Assembly: GCA_037442205.1 (NCBI GenBank)
Contig: JBBIQS010000136.1
Coordinates: forward strand, 1-12,154
Direction of reading: 5' to 3'
Length of the DNA stretch: 12,154 nt
Source: JBBIQS01 sp037442205
GTDB taxonomy: Bacteria; Myxococcota; Myxococcia; Myxococcales; UBA5297
The notes under the pieces were generated by a model. It had not been told where the DNA came from, ran no database searches, and was given only the letters and a program-made list of their open reading frames with translations. The position numbers were made by a program, and so were the translations under genes. The stretch's first letter is position 1. Each line of letters opens with the position of its first letter. Of the stretch, positions 1 to 6,449 are shown piece after piece.

Positions 1-208
1 TCAGCGCCAAGGTCTGGGTCTCGCTCCAGATCGCGGTGCCGCCTGAGTCGGCCGAGAAGAGCGAGAAGGCGAAGCTCTTGCTCCCGATCTCGGGCGTGCC
101 GTCTGCCTTCAACAGGCGGCCTTGGTAACCGATGAGGTTGGGTACTTGGGCGAAGGCAGAGGTGGAAAGCGCAAGGATGGCCAACGCCATCCAGCGGAGC
201 GGAAGCAT
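1..208 (-). CDS. Secreted YQGRL-domain protein, partial (3' end outside window)
   Basis: The first 69 codons of a secreted protein are present; the rest lies beyond the left edge. It begins MLPLRWMALAILALSTSAFA, a typical Sec signal peptide with a probable cut after the last alanine. The mature start is QVPNLIGYQGRLLKADGTPE. This is a close paralogue of the complete gene at 516-2219, which starts QPPNKLGYQGRLLKADGSPE, and both reach a shared W-S-E-x-Q-T-L-A-L block. The start is fixed by a GGAGG ribosome binding site (216-220) seven bases before the ATG and by a promoter at 281-310. I know this N-terminal pattern from modular exported proteins of myxobacteria and relatives, often with tail-fibre-like shafts. 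Its C-terminal module, and so its binding target, cannot be seen. Secretion is well supported; function is unknown. Confidence 0.85.
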   Translation of the reverse strand, partial: MLPLRWMALAILALSTSAFAQVPNLIGYQGRLLKADGTPEIGSKSFAFSLFSADSGGTAIWSETQTLAL

Positions 209-280
209 CAGGGGACCTCCGTCGGTCTATGTCTGGAACGGCAAGCGCCTGGGGGCAAACCAAGCGATCGAGCAACCGGA

Positions 281-310
281 AGTCTAGGAGTCCTTCTGAC
301 GAGCTGTCAA
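281..310 (-). promoter_or_regulatory. Sigma-70-type promoter of the partial secreted-protein gene
   Basis: On the minus strand TTGACA (305-310, a perfect -35) is followed after 18 bases by TAGACT (281-286, four of six matches to TATAAT). Transcription would start near 273, giving a leader of about 65 bases before the ATG at 208. It lies downstream of the terminator of the neighbouring paralogue, so the two genes are separate transcription units. Confidence 0.6.
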
Positions 311-320
311 AAGGCCGCTC

Positions 321-348
321 GCTCGCCCGCTCGCATCATCGGGCGAGC
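321..348. repeat. Inverted repeat between the two paralogues
   Basis: GCTCGCCCG (321-329) and CGGGCGAGC (340-348) are perfect 9-base arms around a 10-base loop. A second copy of the right arm motif follows at 349-357, so alternative pairings exist. On the minus strand TTTT lies at 309-312, ten bases past the hairpin. It could be a weak secondary terminator or an operator just upstream of the -35 box at 305-310. Confidence 0.45.
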
Positions 349-360
349 CGGGCGAGCGGC

Positions 361-387
361 AAAACCCCGCTAGATCTCAGGGGTTTT
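361..387. terminator. Possible bidirectional hairpin with A/T tails
   Basis: AAAACCCC (361-368) and GGGGTTTT (380-387) form an 8-base inverted repeat with an 11-base loop, so either strand gives a GC stem with a short U tail. It sits 60 bases past the main terminator of the 516-2219 gene and may be a backup. The stem is short, so this is tentative. Confidence 0.4.
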
Positions 388-446
388 TGGAAAGCCTTCC
401 GACGCGGTCCCTCCGGGCGGCACGTCGCATTGCACGCGCACCGGCG

Positions 447-490
447 AAAAAAGCCGGCGGGTCCGCGCCCTGAGGCGAGCGCGGACCCGC
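447..490 (-). terminator. Rho-independent terminator of the 516-2219 gene
   Basis: On the minus strand a perfect 12-base-pair stem (arms 479-490 and 457-468, GCGGGTCCGCGC and its complement) with a 10-base loop is followed, after CCGGC, by six T residues (447-452). It begins 26 bases after the stop codon of the secreted-protein gene. Stem strength and T run make this the clearest terminator in the window. Confidence 0.85.
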
Positions 491-515
491 GGAAGGAAGC
501 GAAGGAGGCGTCAGC

Positions 516-2219
516 TCAGCGGCAGCAGTTGGCGCCTTGCAGGCTCGTGGAAATGGGTTGGTCACCGCAGCCGCAGACGTCGTTGGAGCAGCACCCGGTG
601 CCGGTGTAGGTCTGCATCGGGTAGACGACCTTGGCGGTTGTGGCCGTAACCTTGTCCGCCACCCAGCCGCAGCTGCACCACTGGGCACCGGCGGCCCAGG
701 CGGCGTTCACCTCGGCCAGGGTGCACAGGCGCGCCCCCATGTCGCGGCAGGCGGCCGCGGCCTGGAAGTAGGTCTTGTCATATCCGGAAATCGGAAAGAT
801 GCAGAAGCCGAACTTCTCCACGCTGTCGTTGGGGCAGGGCAGGTCGGGCAGGTCCACCGAGAAGCTGTTGAGCTGCTTGCCCTCGGTCAGCTGGCAGGCG
901 GTGATCTCCCAGGTGCCGAAGCTGTTGAAGGCGCGCAGCTCGATCTGGGCGTTGGGATAGGCGCCGGTGTTGAAGACCCCGCCGACCCGCTGCCAGTTGC
1001 CGTTGGCCTGGTAGCTGAGGGGGATGGTGACGTCGCTGCGGCTGGCGGGAGTCCAGGCGCCGTCGAAGCGCTCGGCGATGAAGGTGCCGATCGCGCTGCT
1101 GGAGGTCTTCAGGTAGCAGGACATGTGGTAATCGGTGCCCAGCTTGAGGGAGCTGATGCTGAAACGCAGCGCCGTGGCGTCGCCGGTGGCGGCGATGCTG
1201 GTGACGGCGAAGACCTCCTTGAAGCGCGAGCGCACCGGGGCGTTGGCGTCGCTGACCCGGGTGCGGGAGAAGGCGTAGCCGGCGTAGGCCCAGGCGGTGC
1301 CCCAGCCGCGCTCGCCGTTCCTGAGGTCGGGGTTGGGGATGAGGTTGCCGCCGCCGGTGGGCACCAGCCCGCGGGCGTCGAGGTCGCCGCTGAGGGTCAG
1401 GCCGCCGCCGACGGTCGCCGCGCCAGTGACGGAGAGGGTGCTGTTCAGGGTGGCGGCGTTGGTGACCGTGAGGGTGCTGCCCACGGTCGCGCTGCCTCCG
1501 ATGGCGGCGTTGCCGCCGGCGGTCAGGTTGCCGCCCACCGTCCCGTTGCTGGAGACGTTGAAGCTGGCGCTCTGGGAGGAGGTGCCGTTGGCGATGAAGC
1601 CCGAGGCGTGGACGCCGTCGACGGTGTCGGCGTCGAAGCCCTTGCCGGAGCCGGTCACGCCGGAGAGCATGGCGAGGTCGATCGGGGGCAGCTGCGAGGA
1701 GCTGGCGCTCCCGGAGATCGAGGTGAACGGGATCTGGCCGGAGAGGGCGCTGGTCGGGACCTGGCCCGAGCCGTTGACCACCGTGGTGCCGCCGACGCTG
1801 ATGCTGCCGCCGCTCGACAGGCTGATGCCGCTGGCCTCGACGGTGCCGCCGGAGAGGTTGGTGGCGTAGAGCGCCCAGGCGACCGAGGTCACCTCCTGGC
1901 GCGGGGAGAGCTCGGTGCCGCCGATGGTCAGCGACAGGAAGCGCGGGCCGGAGGCGAAGAGGTCGGCGGGCATCGCGGTGACCGAGCCGAGCTGGGTGGC
2001 GTAGTAGCCGTCGGAGAGGGCCAGGGTCTGGATCTCCGACCAGAGCTTGTTGCCGCCGCTGGCCGCGTCGAAGACGGCGATGGTGAATTCGATCGAGCCG
2101 CCCTCGGGCGAGCCGTCGGCCTTGAGCAGGCGGCCCTGGTAGCCGAGCTTGTTGGGCGGCTGGGCCAGGGCGAGAGCCGGCAGCGCCAGCACGGCCAGGG
2201 CCAGGAAAGACGAACGCAT
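516..2219 (-). CDS. Secreted modular protein with YQGRL domain, 12-residue repeats and Link-like C-terminus
   Basis: This 567-residue exported protein is modular. Residues 1-19 are a signal peptide (MRSSFLALAVLALPALALA). Residues 20-120 form the YQGRL domain, ending in SPRQEVTSVAWALYA, a motif typical of these proteins. Residues 195-208 contain DADTVDGVHASGF, of a type seen in phage tail-fibre-like shafts. Residues 227-280 carry 12-residue repeats. Residues 290-447 (starting LIPNPDL) look like a jelly-roll/carbohydrate-binding-module segment. Residues 462-566 hold twelve cysteines, and 470-553 resemble the Link module: AAAACRDMGARLCTLAEVN, then CSCGWVAD and VVYPM. I infer a surface or extracellular glycan-binding role. 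The upstream in-frame extension to 2306 is rejected because ATG 2219 has an AAGGAG site (2225-2230) five bases upstream and opens the signal peptide. It is monocistronic, with a promoter at 2255-2284 and a terminator at 447-490. Confidence 0.9.
   Translation of the reverse strand: MRSSFLALAVLALPALALAQPPNKLGYQGRLLKADGSPEGGSIEFTIAVFDAASGGNKLWSEIQTLALSDGYYATQLGSVTAMPADLFASGPRFLSLTIGGTELSPRQEVTSVAWALYATNLSGGTVEASGISLSSGGSISVGGTTVVNGSGQVPTSALSGQIPFTSISGSASSSQLPPIDLAMLSGVTGSGKGFDADTVDGVHASGFIANGTSSQSASFNVSSNGTVGGNLTAGGNAAIGGSATVGSTLTVTNAATLNSTLSVTGAATVGGGLTLSGDLDARGLVPTGGGNLIPNPDLRNGERGWGTAWAYAGYAFSRTRVSDANAPVRSRFKEVFAVTSIAATGDATALRFSISSLKLGTDYHMSCYLKTSSSAIGTFIAERFDGAWTPASRSDVTIPLSYQANGNWQRVGGVFNTGAYPNAQIELRAFNSFGTWEITACQLTEGKQLNSFSVDLPDLPCPNDSVEKFGFCIFPISGYDKTYFQAAAACRDMGARLCTLAEVNAAWAAGAQWCSCGWVADKVTATTAKVVYPMQTYTGTGCCSNDVCGCGDQPISTSLQGANCCR
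1380..1541 (-). repeat. 12-residue coding repeats in the secreted protein
   Basis: Residues 227-280 contain four units of the form T-(V/L)-x-x-x-L-(T/S)-x-x-x-x-(A/L): TVGGNLTAGGNA, TVGSTLTVTNAA, TLNSTLSVTGAA and TVGGGLTLSGDL, with a six-residue half unit (AIGGSA) after the first. Such Gly/Thr/Ala-rich periodic stretches commonly build beta-helical or trimeric shafts. That structural reading is an inference. Confidence 0.7.
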
Positions 2220-2254
2220 GGGTGCTCCTTGAATCAACAGCGAGGGGAGCGTCG

Positions 2255-2284
2255 ATTCTCGTTCAGGCGCGACCGGCCGGTCAA
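2255..2284 (-). promoter_or_regulatory. Promoter of the 516-2219 secreted-protein gene
   Basis: Minus-strand TTGACC (2279-2284, five of six -35 matches), an 18-base spacer, then GAGAAT (2255-2260, four of six -10 matches). The predicted start near 2248 gives a leader of about 30 bases carrying the AAGGAG site. The paralogue's promoter has the same 18-base spacing. Confidence 0.5.
2271..2282. promoter_or_regulatory. Perfect palindrome overlapping the -35 box (candidate operator)
   Basis: GACCGGCCGGTC is a perfect 12-base palindrome that covers four bases of the TTGACC -35 element and the start of the spacer. Its position would suit a repressor site. A chance palindrome is also possible in DNA this rich in G and C. 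Confidence 0.35.
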
Positions 2285-2303
2285 AGCGGGCTGAACGGCT
2301 CCC

Positions 2304-2351
2304 CACTCCGCCGGCAGCCGACGTCGCTGGTCTCGACCGCGATCGCCACCG
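2304..2351. repeat. Direct repeat copy A: remnant of the lipoprotein gene 3' end
   Basis: This stretch matches the 3' end of the lipoprotein gene at 3722-3770 in the same orientation. The core 2311-2351 agrees at 39 of 41 positions with 3730-3770. On the minus strand it still reads VETSDVGCR, but the stop codon is changed (TGA to TGG) and no start or upstream gene body is attached. Weaker similarity with small gaps continues to about 2375. It lies just after the stop of the zinc-ribbon gene, so that gene is bracketed by the two copies. Confidence 0.8.
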
Positions 2352-2402
2352 GGATTCCTGGCCATCGCCGCGTCCCGACCGGACGGCGCCGCACTCCCAG
2401 GC

Positions 2403-3680
2403 TCAAACGTCGCTCCGCCACCGGCGCAATTGGAGCGCCGACGCGGTGTCGCCCAGGAGCTTCTCCGAGGCCTGACCTCCGCCCTCGCCAAGGGCGAGCT
2501 CCAGGACCCGGTCGAGCCCGAGCGCGCGAGTCTGCTCGTCGGGCAGGCTGGCGCGCACCACTTTGGCGAACCGCTCGCCATTGACGAGGTTCGCGTACCA
2601 GACCGCCTGCCGCGCCAGCCCGATCAGGACCAGCTCGGCCCGGTTGTCGGGCGTGACCGCAAGCCCGTCGACTCCGGCCGGGGGCAGAGGCTCGCCTCCG
2701 TACCGGGCGCGGATCTCCTCGGCGAAGGTGCGCTCCACGTCGCCGGTCCGGGCGAGCCTGCGGACCGCGATCTTGCAGTAGCCGCACAGCGCCTCGGACT
2801 GGCCTTCCCCGACGGTCACTCGGGCCCCGCAGGTCGGACAGGCCAGCTCGACGCTCTCCAGCTGCGCTCGGCCGGAGCGGACCGGGCGCCGGCAGAAGCA
2901 TCCCGGGCAGGTGTATTCGGTGACGGTCCGCGCCTGCATCGAGGCGAGCGAGCAGCGCGGGCAGGTCCAGTCGAGATAGAGCCCCAGCCCGTCGTCCTCG
3001 CCGGCGCCGACGATGCGGACGTTACTGGAGCCGTGGATTCGCCGCAGCAGAGAGAGGCGCGCGGCGTCGTCGAGCAAGTGCAGGTAACCGCCGAGGAAGA
3101 CGCTGAGCGTGGCCTTGGTGCGCTGGTGCGCCGGCATTCCGTCCGGGTCCAGGGGAGCCCCGGGGATGCGGCCCAGCCGGACGATCTGCTGCTCGAAGAT
3201 CTCGGCCGCCGGCAGCAGCACCTCGAGCGGCTCGGTCAGCTTCATGTTCTGCAGCAAGCCGGTGAGCCTTCCCTGGAGCGAGGCGCAGACCGGGTCGCGG
3301 ACGTTCATCAACTGCTGGAAGGCGAAGAACTCCAGGTGGCGGCGGCGGCAGGCGGGGTCGGTGCGCGCCTGGTCGGGGAAGGCATGCGGGGTCAGCTCGA
3401 GGATCATCTCGCCGAGCCGGGTGTAGAGCGCGAGCGCTTCTTCGTCCCGGCCCGCGCCCGCGGCCCTCGCCGCCTCGGCCATCAGGGCCGTGTATTCGTT
3501 CCAGCGGCCGAGCTGGCTCGCCGAGTTCCGCAACAGCGCCGCGTAGGCGGGCGAGTCGAGGAAGCCCTGCCAGTCGAAGCCGACCAGGATCTGGCAGTGG
3601 TCGCAGCGAACCCAGGCGGTCCCCCTCGGTTGCGCCGGGGCTCCGCAGCCGTGGCACTCGTAGCGGACGACGATCGCCAT
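2403..3680 (-). CDS. Three-zinc-ribbon protein of unknown function
   Basis: I do not recognise a named family for this 425-residue protein. It has three zinc-ribbon-like cysteine sets: C9/C12 with C26/C29 at the N-terminus, C240/C243 with C258/C261 (plus C263), and C281/C284 with C299/C302. A mostly helical region (about 40-215) separates the first from the others, and a helical tail of about 110 residues follows. No signal peptide or membrane segment is visible, so it is probably cytoplasmic; zinc ribbons may serve nucleic-acid or protein contacts. The ATG at 3680 has a GAGGT site (3688-3692) seven bases upstream. The gene starts 40 bases after the lipoprotein gene and is probably co-transcribed with the polyene-type operon. 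It is flanked by direct repeats, which suggests it is a later addition. I see no terminator after it. Confidence 0.85.
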   Translation of the reverse strand: MAIVVRYECHGCGAPAQPRGTAWVRCDHCQILVGFDWQGFLDSPAYAALLRNSASQLGRWNEYTALMAEAARAAGAGRDEEALALYTRLGEMILELTPHAFPDQARTDPACRRRHLEFFAFQQLMNVRDPVCASLQGRLTGLLQNMKLTEPLEVLLPAAEIFEQQIVRLGRIPGAPLDPDGMPAHQRTKATLSVFLGGYLHLLDDAARLSLLRRIHGSSNVRIVGAGEDDGLGLYLDWTCPRCSLASMQARTVTEYTCPGCFCRRPVRSGRAQLESVELACPTCGARVTVGEGQSEALCGYCKIAVRRLARTGDVERTFAEEIRARYGGEPLPPAGVDGLAVTPDNRAELVLIGLARQAVWYANLVNGERFAKVVRASLPDEQTRALGLDRVLELALGEGGGQASEKLLGDTASALQLRRWRSDV

Positions 3681-3720
3681 CTTCGAGACCTCAAGGCACC
3701 GGAACCGGAGAACCGCCGGC

Positions 3721-4335
3721 TCACTCTACCCGGCACCCGACGTCGCTGGTCTCGACCTCGATCGCCACCGAGCTCCCGATTCGCGGGGCCATCCGGGTCA
3801 CCATCGCGAAGCGGCAGTCGGCGGGACCTTCGACGCGCTCCAGCCAGTAGCGGAACCGGCTGCCGGTCAGCTCGGGCTTGTCCTCGGTTCCCTGGAAGCA
3901 GCTGGCCGAGTAGAGCTCGCGGATGGCGTCGATCAGCTTGGGAATCTGCTCGCGCGCTTCCTGAGGAAGATCGCCCTTTTGCGCGATCTTGCCGGCCTTG
4001 ATCTCGATCTCCAGGAACGGCCGCTGGAGGGCCGGATCGAGGAAGGCGATCTGGAAGTCCTCGCCGCGCCGGCTGACGCTGCCCAGCATCTCGCGCAGCT
4101 CGCCGTCGCTGCGCACGCGGATGACCTGCACCGCGTCAAAGGTGTCGGGGAAGCGGAAGCCGGTGGGACAGGCTCCGCCGCGCGCGCCGGCGCAGGCGCC
4201 CAACAACAATGCGAATGCGGTGAGCCATGCCGCCCGTTCAGCCCGAGCGCAGGGCCGCAGGCCCGAAGTCGAGGGCCCCTCGACTCCGGCCTCGACCGGC
4301 TCGGCCTCCGCTCGGGGCGAACGGAGCCAGCTCAT
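3721..4335 (-). CDS. DUF3261-like outer-membrane lipoprotein
   Basis: This 204-residue predicted lipoprotein has the lipobox L45-G-A-C48 after the hydrophobic stretch LTAFALLLGAC. The block from VIRVRSDGE to DPALQRPFLEIEI resembles DUF3261 lipoproteins, which in aryl polyene clusters sit beside LolA-like and MMPL genes. This assignment rests on pattern similarity only. The mature part has four further cysteines (C56, C146, C174, C201) that could form disulfides. Its ATG overlaps the MMPL stop (ATGA, 4332-4335). Oddly, 37 residues precede the hydrophobic core, and most of this extension (about residues 7-32) is encoded by a palindromic repeat (4241-4317). Without it the N-terminus would be an ordinary signal peptide. 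The 3' end is duplicated at 2304-2351. It probably works with the exporter and carrier to place the pigment lipid in the outer membrane. Confidence 0.85.
   Translation of the reverse strand: MSWLRSPRAEAEPVEAGVEGPSTSGLRPCARAERAAWLTAFALLLGACAGARGGACPTGFRFPDTFDAVQVIRVRSDGELREMLGSVSRRGEDFQIAFLDPALQRPFLEIEIKAGKIAQKGDLPQEAREQIPKLIDAIRELYSASCFQGTEDKPELTGSRFRYWLERVEGPADCRFAMVTRMAPRIGSSVAIEVETSDVGCRVE
3722..3770. repeat. Direct repeat copy B: 3' end of the lipoprotein gene
   Basis: This is the functional counterpart of the remnant at 2304-2351, encoding the last residues (VETSDVGCRVE) and stop of the lipoprotein. The copies are in the same orientation, about 1.42 kb apart, and enclose exactly the zinc-ribbon gene. 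Recombination between them would delete that gene and leave the lipoprotein with an altered tail. Confidence 0.8.
4241..4317. repeat. REP-like imperfect palindrome, copy 1 (inside lipoprotein gene)
   Basis: Outer arms CCCGAGCG (4242-4249) and CGCTCGGG (4309-4316) enclose a core AGTCGAGG-GCC-CCTCGACT (4267-4285). The same architecture, with GAGTCGA/TCGACTC arms around GGGCCC, recurs at 8281-8351. Palindromes of this CCCTGAGCG...GAGTCGAAGGGCC type are scattered through many bacterial genomes. Here the element is translated as part of the lipoprotein's N-terminal region. Confidence 0.7.
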
Positions 4336-6449
4336 GGCTTGTCCTTCGCCGGCAGCACCGGTTTGACGAACAGCGCCAGCAGGGCGGTGATCACGCACCC
4401 GGCGGTGACGGTGACGCCCAGGTCCTTGAGCACCGGGTGCCTGGCCACCAGCAGGATGCCGAAGGTCGCCAGGGTCGAGAGCGAGGTGAGCAGGATCTTG
4501 CTCATCTCCACGTCGTGGTGGTCGGTGGAGACCGCGACCGAGGTGTAGTCGGTGGCCAGGCCGATCACCAGCGCGAAGGCCACGAAGTGGATGATGTTCA
4601 GCCCGACGCCGGTGGTCCGCACGATCACCAGGAACGCCGCCGCCGACAGCGCCAGCGGCAGGAAGACGTAGAGCACCTTGAAGAAGCTCTTCTGCAGCCA
4701 GGCCAGGTAGACGGTCATCGCCGCCATCCCCAGCAGGAACAGCCAACCCAGCTCGCGCGACAGGTCGGTGAGCAGGGTGTCGAAGTAGAACTGCGGGCTC
4801 ATCGGCAGCAGCGCCACCGGCGAGCGCTCCACCGGGGCGTCGGCCTTCGCCGGCACGAACAGGAACCGCTCGCCGTCCAGGTCCTGGGCCCACTTCGCCG
4901 GCGACAGCGCGTTGAGCGTGGTCAAAAATCCCCACTCGTCGAGCGTGGCGGGCAGCGAGATCGCCGCCGGGGCCAGCGCCAGCCCCGCCTCCTCCAGCGA
5001 CGACTGCATCTTGGCCGAGGCCGCTCCCAGCCGCTCCTTGAGGAAGTCGATGCTCTTCTGCTGCTCCGCGGTCGAGCGGAACCAGCGCAGCGGATGGCCG
5101 TGCGCCGAGAGGACTCCCGCCGACTCGAGCGCCTGGAAGGTCTGGTGCGGCGTTCCCGAGATCGGCGCCGCGTAGACCCGATCGAGGCTGAGCTGGCCGA
5201 GTTTCTCGGTGAAATACTTCGCTTGCGCCTCGAGCGCCGGCGACTGGAAGCGGAAGTCCTCGATGCTGGTCGAGATCGTCGGCCGCGGCAGCACGAACAG
5301 CAGCAGCAGCGAGGCGGCTCCGAGCAGCGCCAGCCCGCGCCGGCCGACGGTCGCCTTGGGCCAGTCGAAGGTGCGGAAGCGGATCTCGCCCAGCGGCTTC
5401 TTGAAGAGGAACAGGAAGCCGAGGAAGCCGACCATCCCGCCCAGCGAGGCCAGCGACATCTGCCGGATGATCACCGAGTGCCCCAGCAGCAGCACCAGGA
5501 ACCCGAGCAGCGTGGTCCCGATCGCCGACCAGATCGCCAGGATCGAGTGCTGCTTGCGCTCGCCTTCCTCGATTCCCGAGAGGTGGACCAGGTACTCGTT
5601 GTTGAAGCCGACGAAGGTCGAGGTGAACGCCAGCGCCAGCGAGAAGATCCGCTCGTAGACCAGCCCTACCGCCAGCAGCCCGGCGAGGTAGCTGATGATC
5701 GATCCGACGAACAGCAGCGCCAGCGGCGTCCAGCGGCGCGTGAAGATGAAGAACAGCGCCAGGTTCAGGATCAGCGAGAGCGTCGAGCAGACGAAGACGT
5801 CGCGGTAGACCGCCTTGTAGTTCTCGTAGCTGTAGAAGTCGCCGCCGATGAAGTGGACCTTGTCGCCCAGCGCCAGCAGCGCGTTGTAGGCCACCTCCAC
5901 CTCGTCGTACTTGAGCGGACTCGGGCTCTGGTAGACGCGCAGGTCGGCAGGCGCCTCGGCCCCGTTGTCGCCGGCCAAGAGCGAAGTGGCGAAGTGCGTG
6001 AAGAGCAGCGTCCCCAGCCCCAGCGGATCCTTCTCCAGCTGCGCCAGGTAGCCGCTGCCTCCCGGGAGCATGGCGAAGGAGAGCGCCTCCTGCGCCCGCT
6101 TCTCCAGGGCCTCGTCCGACAGGTGCGCCTGCAGTGCCTCGACCGGCAGCAGCGGCAGCAGCGGCGCCAACGCCTCGGGCGCCGGCCGCGGGAAGATCGT
6201 GGTCGGGGTGTAGCGGGCCTGCTTGAGCACGCCTTCGAGGTCTGCCGCCTCCTTCTCCGACAGCTTGGAGAAGTCGACGAAGATCTTCTCCTTGAAGAGG
6301 CTGCGCTCCTGGTAGGCGTCGAAGAGCTTGGCGGCCTTGGGATCGCGCGAGCGCAGCGAGCGGACGGGATCGTCCTCGAGCACGAAGCGCTCGCGCACCG
6401 CCAGGAACAGCGCCCCGGTCAAAAGCCCGGCCAAGAGCCAGCGTTTCAT
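4332..6449 (-). CDS. MMPL/RND-family exporter of the polyene cluster
   Basis: This 705-residue inner-membrane protein has two repeated halves, each with one membrane helix, a periplasmic domain and a helix bundle, as in MMPL/COG4258 exporters. Helices are visible at about 4-18, 219-237, 244-264, 268-284, 304-324, 334-350, 371-387, 565-583, 590-610, 616-632, 652-668 and 676-696. The second half keeps the Asp-Tyr pair (GLATDY, D634/Y635). The first half has GFNNEY, with E285 where Asp is usual. In aryl polyene clusters this protein is thought to move the lipid-linked polyene across or out of the inner membrane, with LolA-like and DUF3261 partners. Both its start (6446-6449) and end (4332-4335) are ATGA overlaps with those genes, which supports a shared function. 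The substrate is inferred from context. Confidence 0.92.
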   Translation of the reverse strand: MKRWLLAGLLTGALFLAVRERFVLEDDPVRSLRSRDPKAAKLFDAYQERSLFKEKIFVDFSKLSEKEAADLEGVLKQARYTPTTIFPRPAPEALAPLLPLLPVEALQAHLSDEALEKRAQEALSFAMLPGGSGYLAQLEKDPLGLGTLLFTHFATSLLAGDNGAEAPADLRVYQSPSPLKYDEVEVAYNALLALGDKVHFIGGDFYSYENYKAVYRDVFVCSTLSLILNLALFFIFTRRWTPLALLFVGSIISYLAGLLAVGLVYERIFSLALAFTSTFVGFNNEYLVHLSGIEEGERKQHSILAIWSAIGTTLLGFLVLLLGHSVIIRQMSLASLGGMVGFLGFLFLFKKPLGEIRFRTFDWPKATVGRRGLALLGAASLLLLFVLPRPTISTSIEDFRFQSPALEAQAKYFTEKLGQLSLDRVYAAPISGTPHQTFQALESAGVLSAHGHPLRWFRSTAEQQKSIDFLKERLGAASAKMQSSLEEAGLALAPAAISLPATLDEWGFLTTLNALSPAKWAQDLDGERFLFVPAKADAPVERSPVALLPMSPQFYFDTLLTDLSRELGWLFLLGMAAMTVYLAWLQKSFFKVLYVFLPLALSAAAFLVIVRTTGVGLNIIHFVAFALVIGLATDYTSVAVSTDHHDVEMSKILLTSLSTLATFGILLVARHPVLKDLGVTVTAGCVITALLALFVKPVLPAKDKP

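Noticed and set aside
537..2294. 585-residue plus-strand open frame
   Set aside because: It is antisense to the complete secreted-protein gene, and its translation is low-complexity Gly/Ala/Arg typical of a frame shadow in GC-rich DNA.
2220..2306. 29-residue N-terminal extension of the secreted protein
   Set aside because: It would bury the signal peptide; ATG 2219 has a good ribosome binding site, and the paralogue starts at the same place.
3721..4935. 404-residue version of the lipoprotein
   Set aside because: The first 200 residues are an alternative frame of the exporter gene. ATG 4335 overlaps the exporter stop and leads into the lipobox.
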